Shown: positions 14,999 to 27,100, numbered from the stretch's first letter. The stretch: 64,000 nt of DNA from PALSA-1006 sp964571195 (GCA_964571195.1 CAZNAD010000009.1:1-64000); one strand, 5' to 3'. Notes: generated by a model from the letters alone, not told the origin. A program made the numbers and translations.

Positions 14999-16090
14999 TT
15001 AGACGTTAAACAGGAAGTTCATCACATCGCCGTCCTGCACGACGTAATCTTTTCCTTCCACGCGCATCTTGCCTTTCTCTTTCGCGCCCGCTTCGCCGCC
15101 GCAGGCGATGAAATCGGCATAAGAGATGGTCTGGGCGCGGATGAAGCCCTTCTCGAAGTCGGTATGGATGACACCCGCCGCTTGAGGTGCGGTGTCCCCT
15201 TTGTGGATGGTCCAGGCGCGCACTTCTTTTACGCCCGCAGTAAAATAGGTCTGCAGGCCGAGCAAGTCATAACCAGTGCGGATCAATTTGTTCAGCCCGG
15301 GCTCATCCAGCCCGAGGTCGGCGAGGAATTCTTTTTTATCGGCATCTTCCAGATCGGCCAGTTCCGCTTCGATCTTGGCGCATAACGCCACCACCGGCGC
15401 ACCTTCTTTCGCCGCGTGTTCGCGTAGCCGATCAAGGTGCGGGTTGTTCTCGAAACCGTCTTCCAGCACATTGCCAACATACATCGCCGACTTGATGGTG
15501 AGCAGACACAAGGGCTTGATGAGCTGTTTCTCTTCTTCGCTGAGACCGAAAGTGCGGGCTGGTTTGCCTTGGTTCAGGTGTGGTAACAGTTTTTCCAGCA
15601 CGGCGACCAGCTTCAAGGCATCTTTGTCGCCGGATTTGGCTTTTTTGCTGTCACGCTGGATGGTGCGTTCCACCACCGCCAGATCGGCCAGCGCCAGTTC
15701 GGTGAGGATGACTTCGATATCGGAGATCGGGTCGACCTTGCCCGCCACATGCACGACGTTGGGGTCGTCGAAGCAGCGCACGACGTTGACGATGGCGTCG
15801 GTCTCGCGGATGTTGGCGAGGAACTGGTTGCCCAAGCCTTCACCCTTGGAGGCACCTGCCACCAGACCGGCGATGTCGACGAATTCGACAATGGCGGGTT
15901 GCATACGTTGTGGTTTGACGATCTTGGCCAGCTCGTCCATGCGCGGATCGGGCACCTCGACGATGCCGACATTGGGCTCGATAGTACAGAAGGGGTAGTT
16001 CTCCGCCGCGATGCCGGCTTTGGTGAGCGCATTGAACAGGGTGGACTTGCCGACATTGGGCAGACCGACGATACCGCATTTGAGACTCAT
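14999..16090 (-). CDS. ychF: Ribosome-binding ATPase YchF (OLA1 family)
   Basis: A 363-residue protein, exactly the size of E. coli YchF. The N-terminus is CGIVGLPNVGKSTLFNAL with the P-loop, then AAENYPFCTIEPNVGIV and the G3-equivalent DIAGLVAGASKGEGLGNQFL. The C-terminal TGS-like domain ends in YVVQDGDVMNFLFNV. The OLA1/YchF group has lost the NKxD guanine specificity and prefers ATP; it binds ribosomes and modulates oxidative stress responses. The ATG at MSLKCG is preferred; an upstream in-frame GTG would add 34 residues not found in homologues. Confidence 0.93.
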   Translation of the reverse strand: MSLKCGIVGLPNVGKSTLFNALTKAGIAAENYPFCTIEPNVGIVEVPDPRMDELAKIVKPQRMQPAIVEFVDIAGLVAGASKGEGLGNQFLANIRETDAIVNVVRCFDDPNVVHVAGKVDPISDIEVILTELALADLAVVERTIQRDSKKAKSGDKDALKLVAVLEKLLPHLNQGKPARTFGLSEEEKQLIKPLCLLTIKSAMYVGNVLEDGFENNPHLDRLREHAAKEGAPVVALCAKIEAELADLEDADKKEFLADLGLDEPGLNKLIRTGYDLLGLQTYFTAGVKEVRAWTIHKGDTAPQAAGVIHTDFEKGFIRAQTISYADFIACGGEAGAKEKGKMRVEGKDYVVQDGDVMNFLFNV

Positions 16091-16263
16091 GATCGCTTCC
16101 TTGCTGATTGGTGTTGCACACAGACAGATCTGTTGATCGTCAAGATAATCGGGAGGGGGCGCACATGGAAGACAGAACCTTAGATCTTGCACGCGACCGA
16201 TTCCGTCAGGATTCTGCGGCGATTATAACACTCGCCAGGCACACGCTCCAGAACCGGAACCGG

Positions 16264-17673
16264 TCAGATCACCTTGCCGGGGTTCAGCAACCCAGCCGGA
16301 TCAAGGCCGCGCTTGATATTGCGCATCAGCTCCAATTCCAGTGCGCTTTTGTAATGGGTGATTTCGTTCCGCTTGAGTTGCCCCAGTCCGTGTTCGGCGC
16401 TGATGCTGCCGTCCAGTCCGGCCACAACCCCGTACACGATACGGTTGACGTCATGTTCGTGCTGCGCGATGAACGCGCCGTTGCGCGTGGCATCCAGCAT
16501 GGAGATGTTGTAATGGATGTTGCCGTCACCAAGATGTCCGAATGCGACGATACGGATACCGGGGTAAGCCGCATACAGGGCGGCACTGGCCTGGGTGATG
16601 AATTCCCCGACGTGACTGATGGGTACCGAGACATCATGTTTGACGCTGATACCTTCGGCCTTCTGCGCCTCAGCGATGTTCTTGCGTATCCGCCACCAGC
16701 GCTCCGCCGCACGCTCGTCGGCAGTGACCTCGAATTCGACGATCCCGTCGCCAAAGGTACGTAACGCTGCGCGCAAAACGTCTTCGAGCGGAGCTGGCAG
16801 CACATCGGCCAGCTTGGCGATAACCAGCCACTCATGCCGAGCCGCAAAAGGTTCTGCGGTATCGTCGATATGTTTGAACACCAGATCGAGGCAGGTGCGG
16901 GAGATGAGCTCGAAACCGCTGATCTTGTCACCGCAGGTCGCGCGCAGGTGGGATAACAGCAGTACAGCCTCGGCAGGACTCCGCACTGCGATGCAGGCGG
17001 TCGCGGTTGACCTCGGGCGGGGATAAAGTTTGAGTACGGCGGCGGTAATGATGCCCAGCGTACCTTCCGCACCGATAAACAGATGCTTCAGGTCGTAGCC
17101 GGTATTGTCTTTGCGCAACCTGCGCAGGCCGTTCCAGACACGCCCGTCCGGCAGCACCACTTCCAGTCCCAGCACCAGGTCGCGCGCGTTGCCATAACGC
17201 AGCACCCCGATACCCCCGGCATTGGTGGATAGATTGCCGCCGATCTCGCAATGCGGCGCGATGGCGGTCAGTCCGAGCGGGAACAGGCGATCTGCCTCTT
17301 CTGCGGCGGCATACAACGAAGCAAGCTTGCAGCCCGCCTCCACCGTCATGGTGTAGTTGATGGCATCAACAGAACGAATGTGATCCATACGCGAAAGGTT
17401 GATGACGATTTGCCGACTACCGTCCGCAAGCGGAACCGAAGCGCCGCACAGACTGGTGTTGCCGCCCTGCGGCACGATGGCGATGTTGTTGGCCACACAC
17501 AGCTTGACCACCTCGCTGACCTGCCGAGTATCGGCGGGAAATACGACCGCCAGCGCCTCTCCGGCATATCTGCCCCGCCAATCCGAACAAAAAGGAGCCG
17601 CAGCCTGTGCTGTCAATATCCCGTCGCAGGCGACTATCGCCGCCAGCGCCAGATTTACATCTTCATCTTTCAT
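16264..17673 (-). CDS. FAD-binding oxidase (GlcD / D-lactate dehydrogenase type)
   Basis: A 469-residue flavoprotein of the VAO/PCMH type. The FAD_binding_4 domain (about residues 35-215) has VVFPADTRQVSEVVKLC, VPQGGNTSLCGASVP and GGNLSTNAGGIGVLRYG, followed by FIGAEGTLGIITAAVLKL. The FAD-oxidase_C domain includes VKHDVSVPISHV, FGHLGDGNIHYN and the metal-binding AEHGLGQLKR. Family members oxidise D-lactate, glycolate or D-2-hydroxyglutarate and pass electrons to quinone or cytochrome c. In an organism with RuBisCO, glycolate is an attractive substrate, but glcE and glcF are absent. It follows a small Rossmann protein and a membrane cytochrome c gene in the same direction. Confidence 0.86.
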   Translation of the reverse strand: MKDEDVNLALAAIVACDGILTAQAAAPFCSDWRGRYAGEALAVVFPADTRQVSEVVKLCVANNIAIVPQGGNTSLCGASVPLADGSRQIVINLSRMDHIRSVDAINYTMTVEAGCKLASLYAAAEEADRLFPLGLTAIAPHCEIGGNLSTNAGGIGVLRYGNARDLVLGLEVVLPDGRVWNGLRRLRKDNTGYDLKHLFIGAEGTLGIITAAVLKLYPRPRSTATACIAVRSPAEAVLLLSHLRATCGDKISGFELISRTCLDLVFKHIDDTAEPFAARHEWLVIAKLADVLPAPLEDVLRAALRTFGDGIVEFEVTADERAAERWWRIRKNIAEAQKAEGISVKHDVSVPISHVGEFITQASAALYAAYPGIRIVAFGHLGDGNIHYNISMLDATRNGAFIAQHEHDVNRIVYGVVAGLDGSISAEHGLGQLKRNEITHYKSALELELMRNIKRGLDPAGLLNPGKVI

Positions 17674-17714
17674 GGTGTCATCCGGCGCATAACGCGCCGC
17701 TGAGTTGGCCGGTA

Positions 17715-18092
17715 TCAGTAACCGGTTCTGGTATGTACATCGGGCAGATGATGTCCGTCGGAGATTAGCGCCCAGATCAGCAATGCGACACTTTCGGTAG
17801 CTATGACGGTATTGCGGTTCCCGGACGTCATCAGTTTTTCTCTAAGCTCTTTGCGCACCGTGGCCGAGCCGGTAAGATCAAACAGGATATCGATACCTGC
17901 ACTCTTCGCAATCAATTGGTCCAGGTCGAGATTTTCTATACCGTGTGCCTTGGCAAGCTTGGTACCCGCCGTGTCGCCTTTTTCTGCCACTGCAACGATG
18001 CTGACTCCCTTTGCAGACTGTTCCAGCAACTTCTCCAGAAAAACCGTACCTACCCTACCCAGTCCGACGATTGCGATGGATTGCTTTGACAT
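17715..18092 (-). CDS. Small Rossmann-fold NAD(P)-binding protein
   Basis: A 125-residue protein with IAIVGLGRVGTVFLEKLLE at the N-terminus, a clear Rossmann GxGxxG loop, followed by IVAVAEKGDT. The second half (DILFDLTGSATVRKELREKL) resembles the nucleotide-binding domain of homoserine dehydrogenase and Gfo/Idh-type oxidoreductases. The C-terminal catalytic half of those enzymes is missing, so it is either a free-standing binding domain or a remnant. It lies 41 bases upstream of the FAD oxidase and 104 bases downstream of the cytochrome gene. A redox-sensing or regulatory role is possible but unproven. Confidence 0.65.
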   Translation of the reverse strand: MSKQSIAIVGLGRVGTVFLEKLLEQSAKGVSIVAVAEKGDTAGTKLAKAHGIENLDLDQLIAKSAGIDILFDLTGSATVRKELREKLMTSGNRNTVIATESVALLIWALISDGHHLPDVHTRTGY

Positions 18093-18196
18093 TTCCGCTC
18101 CCTCCCGTTTGGTGTTGTAAAAATAGCCGGCCTTACTTTACGAACGACAGATACCCTCTCTATTCTGTGACACAAGTCATTTTATCGGCACAACCA

Positions 18197-18940
18197 CTAG
18201 GCTGCCGGTGTCTTCACCGTGCGCAGCGGCGCGATCCACATCTGGTATAGCGAAGTGAATATCATCACGCTCGCGGCCACACTGTAGCCGAAGCCGCCGA
18301 TGATGACCAACCAGGCGAAATTCGGACTCCATTTGGTCAACCACCAAGCCAGGATGTCCACGATCAGGAAAGCGAACGGGGTAAAGATCAGAATCGCTTT
18401 GGTCAGCGGCGAAAATCCTGTCGCATAGGTGAATATCCATCCCACGAAGAAGAAAATGAAAGAGATGCCGAACAGGTGGATATGCGAGACGCGGGTCAGC
18501 GTGGAGACCGTGGCGCCGCTGTCGACCGCAGTCATCGTGTCCATCACCGCCTTGTCGCTGATATCGGCCAGTCCGGGCACATTGCCATGACAGGGTGCGC
18601 AATATTGATCTACATCCATAGAAATGCGCTCTTCCCATTCGTTCTGTGGTGCGCCGCTCTCCGCCCATTTGATCATGGCCAGACGTACTTCAGGTGGTGC
18701 ATTGTCTTTCATTGAGCCGTTGAGTTTACTCACCAGCTTGGAACCGTCACGCTTGCCATAATAGCTGTACACGATATCGTCAACGGACAAGCCGAGCTTG
18801 CCATCCGCCATGCCGTGGGTAAGCATGATCTGCACGCCCGCGAACAACAACCCCAGACCAACAGCCAGCAGGTAGCCGGTAAACAACGTCCTTGTCGGCA
18901 AGGCCAAGTCTCCCAGAGTGAATCGTTGTATCTCTTTCAT
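18197..18940 (-). CDS. Membrane-bound monohaem cytochrome c-type protein
   Basis: A 247-residue inner membrane protein with one c-type haem motif, CAPCH (Cys114 to His118), in a region of about 110 residues between the first and second membrane segments. Membrane segments are near residues 18-40, 152-172, 180-202 and 208-232. The haem domain has to be periplasmic for attachment. Possible axial ligands are Met108 and nearby methionines, but none is certain. GGAG lies 6 bases before the ATG at 18940; the ATG four codons upstream overlaps this site. I do not recognise a named family. It heads a leftward group with a Rossmann protein and a FAD oxidase, so it may accept electrons from it. Confidence 0.72.
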   Translation of the reverse strand: MKEIQRFTLGDLALPTRTLFTGYLLAVGLGLLFAGVQIMLTHGMADGKLGLSVDDIVYSYYGKRDGSKLVSKLNGSMKDNAPPEVRLAMIKWAESGAPQNEWEERISMDVDQYCAPCHGNVPGLADISDKAVMDTMTAVDSGATVSTLTRVSHIHLFGISFIFFFVGWIFTYATGFSPLTKAILIFTPFAFLIVDILAWWLTKWSPNFAWLVIIGGFGYSVAASVMIFTSLYQMWIAPLRTVKTPAA

Positions 18941-19005
18941 GTCCAGCTCCATGCGATTAAATTGCGCGCATTATACGCCGCACCCCGGGATGTGCGAGTC
19001 AACGC

Positions 19006-21186
<2,181 letters not shown>

Positions 21187-21479
21187 GTTAATGGCTTTTT
21201 TTGTGGTGAATTCTGTGGAATTTCGCCAATACGCTTGATGGATATGGGTATTTTTTCTTATGCACAAATCCTGTGGATAACTATGTGCATAACGCCTCAA
21301 CAATTTGGCTAACTGCTAATGATATATACGGTTTTTTGTCTTGCCCAAATTTCGGGCTGCACAATTATTTCATATTTATCAACGCGTTGCGCAATAAACA
21401 AGAAAGGCCGCAGATTACTCCCTGCGGCCTTTGTCCGATCCGATGCCTTGTGTATAACCGCATCGCTTGTCAAGCATTT
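21187..21479. other. AT-rich hemE-priA intergenic region with four DnaA boxes
   Basis: The 293-base gap holds four perfect TTATNCACA boxes: TTATGCACA at 21258-21266 (+), TTATCCACA at 21272-21280 (-), TTATGCACA at 21284-21292 (-) and TTATACACA at 21449-21457 (-). The stretch 21300-21400 is AT-rich. Three boxes sit within 35 bases, about 70-105 bases before the priA start. This could be DnaA control of priA, a DnaA-titrating or reactivating site, or part of an origin. No dnaA gene and no switch of gene strand occurs here, so an origin is not claimed. Confidence 0.6.
21403..21432 (-). terminator. Terminator after hemE
   Basis: A perfect 11-bp stem, AAAGGCCGCAG / CTGCGGCCTTT, with an 8-base loop, 48 bases after the hemE stop. 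Read leftward it ends in CCTTTCTTGTTTATT, a T-rich tail. It separates hemE from the DnaA box cluster and priA. Confidence 0.8.
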
Positions 21480-22544
21480 TTAATGATATTTTTTACTGAG
21501 CTCATGCACGGCTTGCACCAGCGCGGCAGCATTATCCGGGTCGGTGAATTGCGAAATACCGTGCCCCAGATTGAACACATGGCCGCTACCGAAACCATAA
21601 CTGCCCAGAACCTTCTCAACTTCGCTGCGGATCACTTCGGGGGTGGCGAACAAGACTGTCGGATCGATATTGCCCTGCAGTGCGACCTTGTGGCCGACCT
21701 TCTGACGCGCCACGCCGATATCCATGGTCCAGTCCAGACCGACCGCATCGCAGCCGATGTCGGCGATGCTCTCGATCCACAATCCGCCCCCTTTGGTAAA
21801 CACGATAGAGGGGATGCGCACGCCGTCTTTCTCCTTGATCAACCCGGCCACGATACGCTGCATATAGGGCAACGAGAATTCATGATATGCGCCGTGTGAC
21901 AGCGCCCCGCCCCAGGAATCGAAAATCATCACGGCTTGCGCGCCCGCTTCGATCTGGGCATTCAGGTAGGCGATCACGGCATCGGCGGTCACGCTGAGGA
22001 TGTGATGCATCAGTTTCGGCTCTTTGTACATCAGCGTCTTCACTTTGGCATAGTCGTCGCTGCCGCCGCCTTCGACCATGTAGCAAGAGAGTGTCCACGG
22101 ACTGCCGGAGAAACCGATCAGCGGCACGCGCCCATCCAGTGCCTTGCGGATCTGAGATACCGCATCGGTCACATATTTCAGATCTTTGGCGATGTCGGGC
22201 ACACGCAACGCTTTGATGGCCGCCTCGTCGCGCAGCGGGCGCTCGAACTTCGGTCCCTCGCCTTCGGCGAAATACAAGCCCAGACCCATCGCATCCGGCA
22301 CGGTGAGGATGTCGGAAAACAGGATCGCAGCATCCAGCGGGAAGCGATCCAGCGGCTGTAAGGTCACTTCCGTCGCCATGTCGGGACTCTTGCACAGGTT
22401 GAGGAAACTGCCCGCGCGTTTGCGCGTGGCACAATACTCCGGCAAATAACGACCAGCCTGGCGCATCATCCACAGCGGCGTGTATTCGGTCGGCTCACGC
22501 AGCAACGCGCGCAGGAAGGTGTCGTTCTTAACTTTGAAATTCAT
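21480..22544 (-). CDS. hemE: Uroporphyrinogen decarboxylase
   Basis: A 354-residue enzyme that decarboxylates uroporphyrinogen III to coproporphyrinogen III in haem synthesis. The signature PLWMMRQAGRYLPEY is near residue 25. The catalytic-site aspartate block FSDILTVPDAMG and GFSGSPWTLSCYMVEGGG are present, with IFDSWGGALSH further on. Length and start agree with the family. It is separated from gltD by a 176-base gap with a large inverted repeat, so it probably has its own promoter. Confidence 0.95.
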   Translation of the reverse strand: MNFKVKNDTFLRALLREPTEYTPLWMMRQAGRYLPEYCATRKRAGSFLNLCKSPDMATEVTLQPLDRFPLDAAILFSDILTVPDAMGLGLYFAEGEGPKFERPLRDEAAIKALRVPDIAKDLKYVTDAVSQIRKALDGRVPLIGFSGSPWTLSCYMVEGGGSDDYAKVKTLMYKEPKLMHHILSVTADAVIAYLNAQIEAGAQAVMIFDSWGGALSHGAYHEFSLPYMQRIVAGLIKEKDGVRIPSIVFTKGGGLWIESIADIGCDAVGLDWTMDIGVARQKVGHKVALQGNIDPTVLFATPEVIRSEVEKVLGSYGFGSGHVFNLGHGISQFTDPDNAAALVQAVHELSKKYH

Positions 22545-22563
22545 GGTGATCCCTAAAGAATTT

Positions 22564-22698
22564 CACCACAGAGACACAGAGACACAGAGAAAAACCAAAT
22601 CTAAAACCAAAACTCATGCACCAACCCATAATCACTTTGTGCACTGTCGAATCAGTTTCTGTTGTTGCCTTTCTCTGTGTCTCTGTGTCTCTGTGGTG
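22564..22698. repeat. 29-bp perfect inverted repeat between hemE and gltD
   Basis: Two perfectly complementary 29-base arms at 22564-22592 and 22670-22698 are separated by 77 bases. Each arm holds about two and a half copies of the 8-base unit ACAGAGAC (CTCTGTGT on the other strand), ending in CACCACAG. The whole can fold as a long hairpin after gltD and before hemE. A degenerate relative (CTCTGTG followed by CTGTGTCTC) lies near 47951-47970. Confidence 0.75.
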
Positions 22699-22720
22699 GA
22701 TTTGTGTTTATATTTTTTTA

Positions 22721-24184
22721 TTATCTTGGCAATACCGACGAACCCATCAGGAACTCATCCACCGCACGTGCCGCTTGCCGCCCCTCGCGGATCGCCCATA
22801 CCACCAGCGACTGGCCTCGGCGCATATCCCCCGCAGCAAACACTTTCTTCGCACTGGTCTGGTAACAGAGCGCGCCTTCGGTGCTGGCTTTGGCGTTGCC
22901 GCGCGCATCCTTTTCCACGCCGAAGGCATCCAGCACTTGCGCCAACGGATTAGTGAAGCCCATCGCGAGGAACACATAGTCGGCCTTTAGCTCGAATTCG
23001 CTGCCAGCAACCTCGACCATCTTGCCATCCTTGAATTCGACACGCACACATTTCAAAGCCTTGAGTACGCCGTTCTCGCCGACGAATTCTTTGGTCGAGA
23101 TCGCCCAGTCACGCACACAGCCTTCGTCGTGCGAGCTGGAGGTGCGCAATTTGAGCGGCCAATACGGCCAGGTCAGCGGCTTGTTCTCTTGATCTGGTGC
23201 GCGCGGCATCACTTCGATCTGGGTCACCGATGCCGCACCGTGGCGATTCGAGGTACCGACACAGTCGGATCCGGTGTCACCGCCGCCGATGACGACGACA
23301 TGTTTGCCCGCGACATTGATCGGGTTCTTGCCGTCACCGGCCACTTCTTTGTTCTGCGGGATCAGGAATTCCAGCGCGTAATACACGCCTTTTAATTCTC
23401 GCCCCGGCACCGGCAGATCGCGCGGTTGCTCGGCACCTCCCGCGAGGATCACGGCATCGAACTCCTTCTGTAGCTCTTTCGGACTGACGACCTTCTGCGC
23501 ATCGTTGGCGATACCCTTGCCCGGCAGCTCTTTGCCGACGAACGTTCCGGTCTGGAACTTGACGCCTTCGGCGGCAAGTTGTGCCATGCGCCAATCAATC
23601 AGGCGCTTGTCCAGCTTGAAGTCGGGAATGCCATAGCGCATCAGACCGCCGATGCGGCTGTTCTTTTCGAACACCGTCACCGCGTGACCGGCGCGCGCCA
23701 ATTGCTGTGCTGCAGCCAGACCGGACGGGCCGGAACCGACCACCGCAACTTTTTTGCCGGTCTTCTTAGCAGCCTTTTGCGGCAGCACCCAGCCGTTTTC
23801 GCCACCCTTGTCGATGATGGCATGTTCGATGGACTTGATGCCGACCGCATCGTTGTTGATGTTCAGCGTACACGCCGCTTCACATGGTGCCGGGCAGATG
23901 CGACCGGTCACTTCGGGGAAGTTGTTGGTGGAGTGCAACACGTCCAGCGCCTGTTTCCAGTTGCCGCGATACACCAAGTCGTTCCAGTCGGGGATGATGT
24001 TGTTGACCGGGCAGCCGTTGTTGCAGAACGGGACGCCGCAGTCCATACAACGCGCACCCTGCTGTTTGGCTTCGGCATCGCTCAGATGCGCGACAAACTC
24101 CCGATAATGCTTCAGACGCTGTTCGACCGGCGCGTATCCTTCGCTGACGCGATCAAATTCCATGAATCCGGTTGGCTTGCCCAT
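22721..24184 (-). CDS. gltD: Glutamate synthase small (beta) subunit
   Basis: A 487-residue FAD- and NADPH-dependent subunit that feeds electrons to GltB. The N-terminal iron-sulphur region has CMDCGVPFCNNGCPVNN and ICPAPCEAACTL, and the FAD loop is VVGSGPSGLAAAQQLARAG. The second nucleotide-binding site is VVIGGGDTGSDC, and the C-terminus has AAGDMRRGQSLVVWAI. The start overlaps the gltB stop by one base (TAATG), so the two are translationally coupled. Confidence 0.95.
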   Translation of the reverse strand: MGKPTGFMEFDRVSEGYAPVEQRLKHYREFVAHLSDAEAKQQGARCMDCGVPFCNNGCPVNNIIPDWNDLVYRGNWKQALDVLHSTNNFPEVTGRICPAPCEAACTLNINNDAVGIKSIEHAIIDKGGENGWVLPQKAAKKTGKKVAVVGSGPSGLAAAQQLARAGHAVTVFEKNSRIGGLMRYGIPDFKLDKRLIDWRMAQLAAEGVKFQTGTFVGKELPGKGIANDAQKVVSPKELQKEFDAVILAGGAEQPRDLPVPGRELKGVYYALEFLIPQNKEVAGDGKNPINVAGKHVVVIGGGDTGSDCVGTSNRHGAASVTQIEVMPRAPDQENKPLTWPYWPLKLRTSSSHDEGCVRDWAISTKEFVGENGVLKALKCVRVEFKDGKMVEVAGSEFELKADYVFLAMGFTNPLAQVLDAFGVEKDARGNAKASTEGALCYQTSAKKVFAAGDMRRGQSLVVWAIREGRQAARAVDEFLMGSSVLPR

Positions 24185-27100
24185 TATGCGGCCTCCTTCT
24201 GTTGCGCCGCGATCTCAAGCAAGGCACGACGGTATTCGGTCGGCATGACCTTCACGAATTTGGGCAGGTACGTCGCCCAGTTATCCAGTATCTGTTTAGC
24301 GCGGGCACTGCCGGTATAACGCAGATGCTTTTCGATCTTGCCGCGCAGGGCAGCTTCATCGGCCTTGTTCAAATGGTTGAAATGCACGCGGCCATGTGTG
24401 TCGAGTGCGCCCATCTCGCTGGCGGCAACCTCTTCCGGCACTGGCTCCAGTTGCACCATGGACATGTTGCAGCGCTTGGGGAAGGTGCCATCTTCATCCA
24501 GCACATAAGCCACGCCGCCAGACATGCCCGCAGCAAAGTTGCGCCCGGTCGATCCCAGCACCACGACCATGCCGCCGGTCATGTATTCGCAGCCGTGGTC
24601 GCCCACGCCCTCGACCACCGCCACCGCGCCGGAATTACGCACTGCAAAACGTTCGCCGGCCACACCACGGAAATAACACTCTCCCGAGGTCGCGCCGTAC
24701 AACACGGTGTTACCCACGATGATATTTTCTTCCGCCACGATCTTGCAATCCGCCGCCGGTTTGACCACCACGCGACCGCCGCACAGCCCTTTGCCCACGT
24801 AGTCGTTGCCTTCGCCGTTCAGCTCGAAACTGATACCGTGCGCCAGGAAGGCCGCGAAACTCTGGCCGGCTGTACCGTACAACTTCACGTTGATGGTGCC
24901 GTCAGGCAAGCCCGCCTGGCCGTAACGTTTGGCGACCTCATGTGACAACATGGTACCGACGGTACGGTTGACGTTGCTGATATTGGCCTCGATGTTCACC
25001 ACACGTTTTGCGTCCAGCGCCTCTTTGGCTTGGGCGATCAACTGGTTGTCCAACGCCTTGATGAGTTCGTGATCCTGAGTCTCGGTATGGCGGCGCGCCA
25101 CTTCGGCTCCGACCTTCGGTTGATAGAAGACCTTGGAGAAGTCCAGTCCCTGCGATTTCCAGTGCGCGATGCCCTGTTTCACATCCAGCAAATCGCTGCG
25201 CCCGATCAGATCGTCGAACTTGCGGATGCCCATCTGCGCCATCAGCTCGCGCACCTCTTCGGCAACGAAGAAGAAATAGTTCACCAGGTGTTCCGGTTGT
25301 CCGGTGAATTTTTTGCGCAGCGCGGGATCTTGCGTGGCTACGCCGACCGGGCAGGTGTTGAGGTGGCATTTACGCATCATGATGCAGCCTTCGACCACCA
25401 GCGGTGCGGTGGCAAAACCGAACTCGTCCGCACCCAGCAAAGCACCGATCAGCACGTCGCGGCCGGTCTTTAACTGCCCGTCCACCTGCAGACCGATACG
25501 ACCGCGCAGCTTGTTCAGCACCAGAGTCTGTTGCGCTTCAGCCAAACCGAGTTCCCACGGCGTACCCGCATGCTTGATCGAGGACAACGGCGAAGCCCCG
25601 GTACCGCCGTCAAAGCCGGACACCACGATGTGGTCGGCCTTGGCTTTGGATACGCCCGCAGCCACGGTACCAACACCGATCTCGGATACCAGTTTGACCG
25701 AAATGGACGCGGTCGGATTGGAATTCTTCAAGTCGTGGATCAGCTGTGCCAGGTCCTCGATGGAGTAGATGTCATGGTGCGGCGGCGGCGAAATCAAGCC
25801 CACGCCGGGCACCGAGAAGCGCAGCTTGGCGATGTACTCGGACACCTTGCCGCCGGGCAACTGGCCACCTTCACCGGGCTTCGCGCCCTGCGCCATCTTG
25901 ATCTGGATCTGGTCCGCGCTGCTCAGGTATTCGGCTGTCACACCGAAACGTCCCGACGCGACTTGTTTGATGCGCGAGCGCAGCGAGTCGCCGTCTTTCA
26001 TCACCAGATCGGCTTCGATACGTTTCTTGCCGATGATCTCGGACAACTTCTCGCCCGCATGCAGAGTGCGGAAGCGGTTGGCGTCTTCTCCGCCTTCGCC
26101 GGTGTTGGACTTGCCGCCAATGCGATTCATCGCGATGGCCAGTGTGGTATGCGCTTCGGTGGAGATGGAGCCCAGTGACATCGCTCCGGTGGCGAAACGT
26201 TTGACGATCTCTTTTGCCGGCTCGACTTCGGTCAGCGGCACGGGTGCACCGAGTGGCCGGATCTCGAACAGTCCGCGCAACGTCTTCAGTTTGTTTGCCT
26301 GCTCGTTGATCAGCTTGGCATACTCTTTGTAGGTGTTGAAGTTGTTGGAACGTGTCGCATGCTGCAACTTGGCGATGGAATCCGCCGTCCACATATGCTC
26401 TTCGCCACGCGCACGCACAGCATATTCCCCGCCCGCTTCCAGCATATCGGCCAGCACCGGATCGGCACCGAATGCCGCGCTATGCATACGCGCGGCCTCC
26501 TCCGCCACTTCGGCCAGACCGATACCTTCGATCTGTGTCGCCGTGCCGGTGAAATATTCGGCCACGAACTCTGCGTTCAATCCGATCGCTTCGAAAATCT
26601 GTGCGCCGCAATAGGACTGGTAGGTAGAGATGCCCATCTTGGACATCACTTTCAACAGGCCTTTGTCGATGCCTTTGATGAAACGTTTCTTGGCTTCTTT
26701 GGCATCGATGCCGCCGGGTAGCTGATCAGCGATGGATGTGATCGTGTCGAACGCCAGCCACGGGCACACTGCTTCTGCACCGTAACCAGCCAACAATGCG
26801 ATGTGGTGTGTCTCGCGGGCGGATCCAGTATCCACCACCAACCCGGTGCTGGTGCGCAGACCGGCCCGTACCAGATGATGATGCACGCCGGAAGTCGCCA
26901 GTAGCGCGGGGATCGCCACACGTTCGCGCGTCACATTTCGGTCGGACAGGATCAGGATGTTGTAGCCGTCGGCCACAGATTGGCTCGCAGCCTTGCGCAA
27001 AGCTTTCAGCGCGGCGGCACACCCCTTGGTGCCTTGTTTGGCCGGATAGGTGATATCCAGTACCAGTGCCTTGAATTGGCCCTTGGTTGCCTTGTGGATG

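Noticed and set aside
21187..21479. A chromosomal replication origin
   Set aside because: DnaA boxes and AT-rich DNA are present, but genes on both sides run the same way, dnaA, dnaN and gidA are absent, and no skew data are available. It is reported as a DnaA box cluster only.
22564..22698. Possible CRISPR array because of repeated ACAGAGAC units
   Set aside because: The repeats are 8-base tandem units arranged as two inverted arms, with a single 77-base spacer and no cas genes. This is a hairpin element, not a CRISPR array.
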